From NCBI GenBank assembly GCA_033557465.1, contig CM066033.1:707577637-707641636 (forward strand): a stretch of DNA of 64,000 bases, given 5' to 3'. This document shows positions 62,720 through 64,000 of this stretch, one piece after another (positions within the stretch are counted from its first letter, which is position 1; each line of letters starts with the position of its first letter). The notes under the pieces are model-generated. The model made no database searches, was not told where the DNA came from, and saw only the letters and a list, made by a program, of their open reading frames with translations. The DNA is from Ichthyophis bannanicus (lineage: Eukaryota; Chordata; Amphibia; Gymnophiona; Ichthyophiidae). A program made the translations under genes and the position numbers.

Positions 62720-64000
62720 ACATTTACCAGTTAATATCCTTTCCTAGAGTCCTACTAGACCAGTCCAGTCAAGTGGTGTGTGTTCCCCTACCAGCAGATT
62801 GGTAGAGACAAAGTACCAGTGAAAAGCCCAGGTTTCAATGACATCAATCCCATTCTTCTATCCGCCTCAGCCACCAGAGGTCTCTTCAGTATTTGTCCCA
62901 AAGCATATGGGAGAAACATGGCAAGCCTCACACAGCCTCAACCATGGGCAACAATGAGTAATTAATAGTAGAGAGCTATGTACAGGAAAGCATAAACAGA
63001 AAGCTGTCATCAGAAAATAAACCCGGAGAGCCAAGAATAAAAATCATAGCAGAAGAACAGAGAAATACAGTTTCAGGGTGCGGGCCCTGGAATGGTCTAG
63101 CAGGACTCAAGGAAAGGACATTAACTGGGAAGTAAACTGTCACCTTCCATATCGTCCCTGCTAGACCAGTCCAGACAAGTGGGATGTACCAAAGCTGCGA
63201 CTTCACAGGACAGGAAGAAGACACAGCAGCTCACAAAACCCTTGAGCCAAAGGCTGTGTCCGCTGTGTGTGGGGACATCCAATCCAAGCAGCAATGCTTG
63301 ACAAAAGTGGAAAGTGATGCCCATGTTGCCACCCGACAAATGATTGCAGCGGCAAATGAGCTCTGCTTTGCCTATAAGGATGCTTGTACTCAAGTAGAAT
63401 GGGCGCACAAACCCTCTGGTACCAGACAGTTCCACAACAGATGCACAGGAAATGGTCTCCTTAATCCAGTGCCCCACTTAGTCACTGCATCACCCTTGCG
63501 TGAGCCAGCAAACAGCACAAAAAGATGGTTGGAATTATAAAAGGAATTCACAACCTCCGAGTATCTGAGAAGCACCCTCCGGACATCCTCAAGGCAAAGA
63601 TCCTTATCCTTCCCCCGACACTGCTCCTTAGAGAAGGAAAGCAAGCAGAACACCTGGTTCATATGAAAGGGAGAAATCACCTTAGGCAAGAGGGAAGGCA
63701 CAGGCCCAATGGAAATGGCCTTCTTCGAAAAAGAAGATAAGAATCTTGGCAAGACAAGAGTCTGCAGCTCGGAAATCCGCCTTGCGGAACAAATCATGAC
63801 CAAGACCACCATATTGAGAGTCAAATTCTTCAGAGTAGCACCCTTCAACAGCTCAAAGGGCTCCGACATCAAGGCCCTGAGCACCAGACAGAGATCCCAG
63901 GAATAGATCACTGACTGGAAGGGAAGATGCAGACGCCGAACCCGCTGATGAAGGTACGAAACATTTGGTTATAAGGCTAGAGACTTACCAGCCAACTGAC
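62720..64000 (-). mobile_element. DIRS-f: left part of a distinct DIRS family, runs off window
   Basis: The left terminus (~62720-62790, with CTAGACCAGTCCAGTCAAGTGG) and a matching ICR at ~63095-63182 are visible. In the ICR, TGGTCTAGCAGGACTCAAGG is complementary to the left end, and GTCCCTGCTAGACCAGTCCAGACAAG should mirror the unseen right end. End sequences are unlike those of DIRS-a to -e. A YR gene lies to the right on the minus strand, as in the others. Confidence 0.8.
63200..63911 (-). pseudogene. DIRS-f tyrosine recombinase, partial and inactivated
   Basis: 63911-63390 contains LMSEPFELLKGATLKNLTLNMVVL, the catalytic block SARRISELQ, LLPKVISPFHMNQ and a diverged middle. Downstream frames continue to RVATWASLSTFVKH, where the nucleophile position reads Cys instead of Tyr (codon complement of 63291-63293). 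The N-terminal part lies partly in broken frame up to the window edge. Divergence from the other five YRs marks another family. Confidence 0.82.

Noticed and set aside
1..64000. CRISPR arrays, bacterial operons, rRNA genes
   Set aside because: No regular spacer-repeat array, no ribosome-binding-site-led gene clusters and no rRNA-like sequence. All content fits a eukaryotic repeat landscape.

Overview
The window is repeat-dense vertebrate DNA with no host protein-coding, rRNA or tRNA gene that I can recognise. Almost every long open frame belongs to a retrotransposon: L1-clade, CR1-clade and L2-clade LINEs, CORE/MIR-like SINEs, hAT-type miniature DNA transposons, one probable solo LTR and six DIRS-type tyrosine-recombinase (YR) retrotransposons. 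The many DIRS copies beside CR1, L2 and L1 suggest a large amphibian genome, perhaps a caecilian. That is inference from repeat content, not from a host gene.

Layout. 1-1220: unassigned flank. 1237-17943: L1-a (+), bounded by a perfect 16-bp target-site duplication (TSD). CR1-a (+, 2161-12943) interrupts its ORF1, and full-length L1-b (-, 2907-9082, 15-bp TSD, both ORFs open) sits inside the CR1-a 5' region. hAT-a lies between the two L1-a ORFs. 17960-18738: unassigned, with a degenerate minisatellite. 18739-28452: old L1-c (-), split by SINE-a, L2-a, complete DIRS-a (21984-27669) and hAT-b. 28453-39130: DIRS-b (-), split by CR1-b and a TG...CA insertion. 39131-42081: L2-b with SINE-b inside, a pyrimidine-rich tract, hAT-c and a MIR-like remnant. 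42082-46193: decayed DIRS-c, abutting DIRS-d (46194-51616) with no base between. 51617-52487: unassigned, ending in TG-rich sequence. 52488-58224: DIRS-e. 58771-61340: L2-c (-). 61341-62719: unassigned sequence, then CR1 and L2 3' ends. 62720 to the window end: left part of DIRS-f, a more distant DIRS family.

How the parts work together. Each LINE carries its own machinery: an RNA-binding or esterase-like ORF1, and an endonuclease plus reverse transcriptase ORF2. The SINEs share a 3' hairpin with the L2 elements, so L2 enzymes probably moved them. The DIRS elements encode gag, then RT-RNase H with a C-terminal domain that may be Dam-methyltransferase-like, then a tyrosine recombinase. Next to the left inverted terminal repeat (ITR), each well-preserved copy has an internal complementary region (ICR). 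It is the reverse complement of the element's right end joined to its left end, as the DIRS circle-intermediate model predicts. All six DIRS copies lie in the same orientation. In the two best copies the YR frame stays open for about 1.0-1.5 kb across the RT-RNase H frame.
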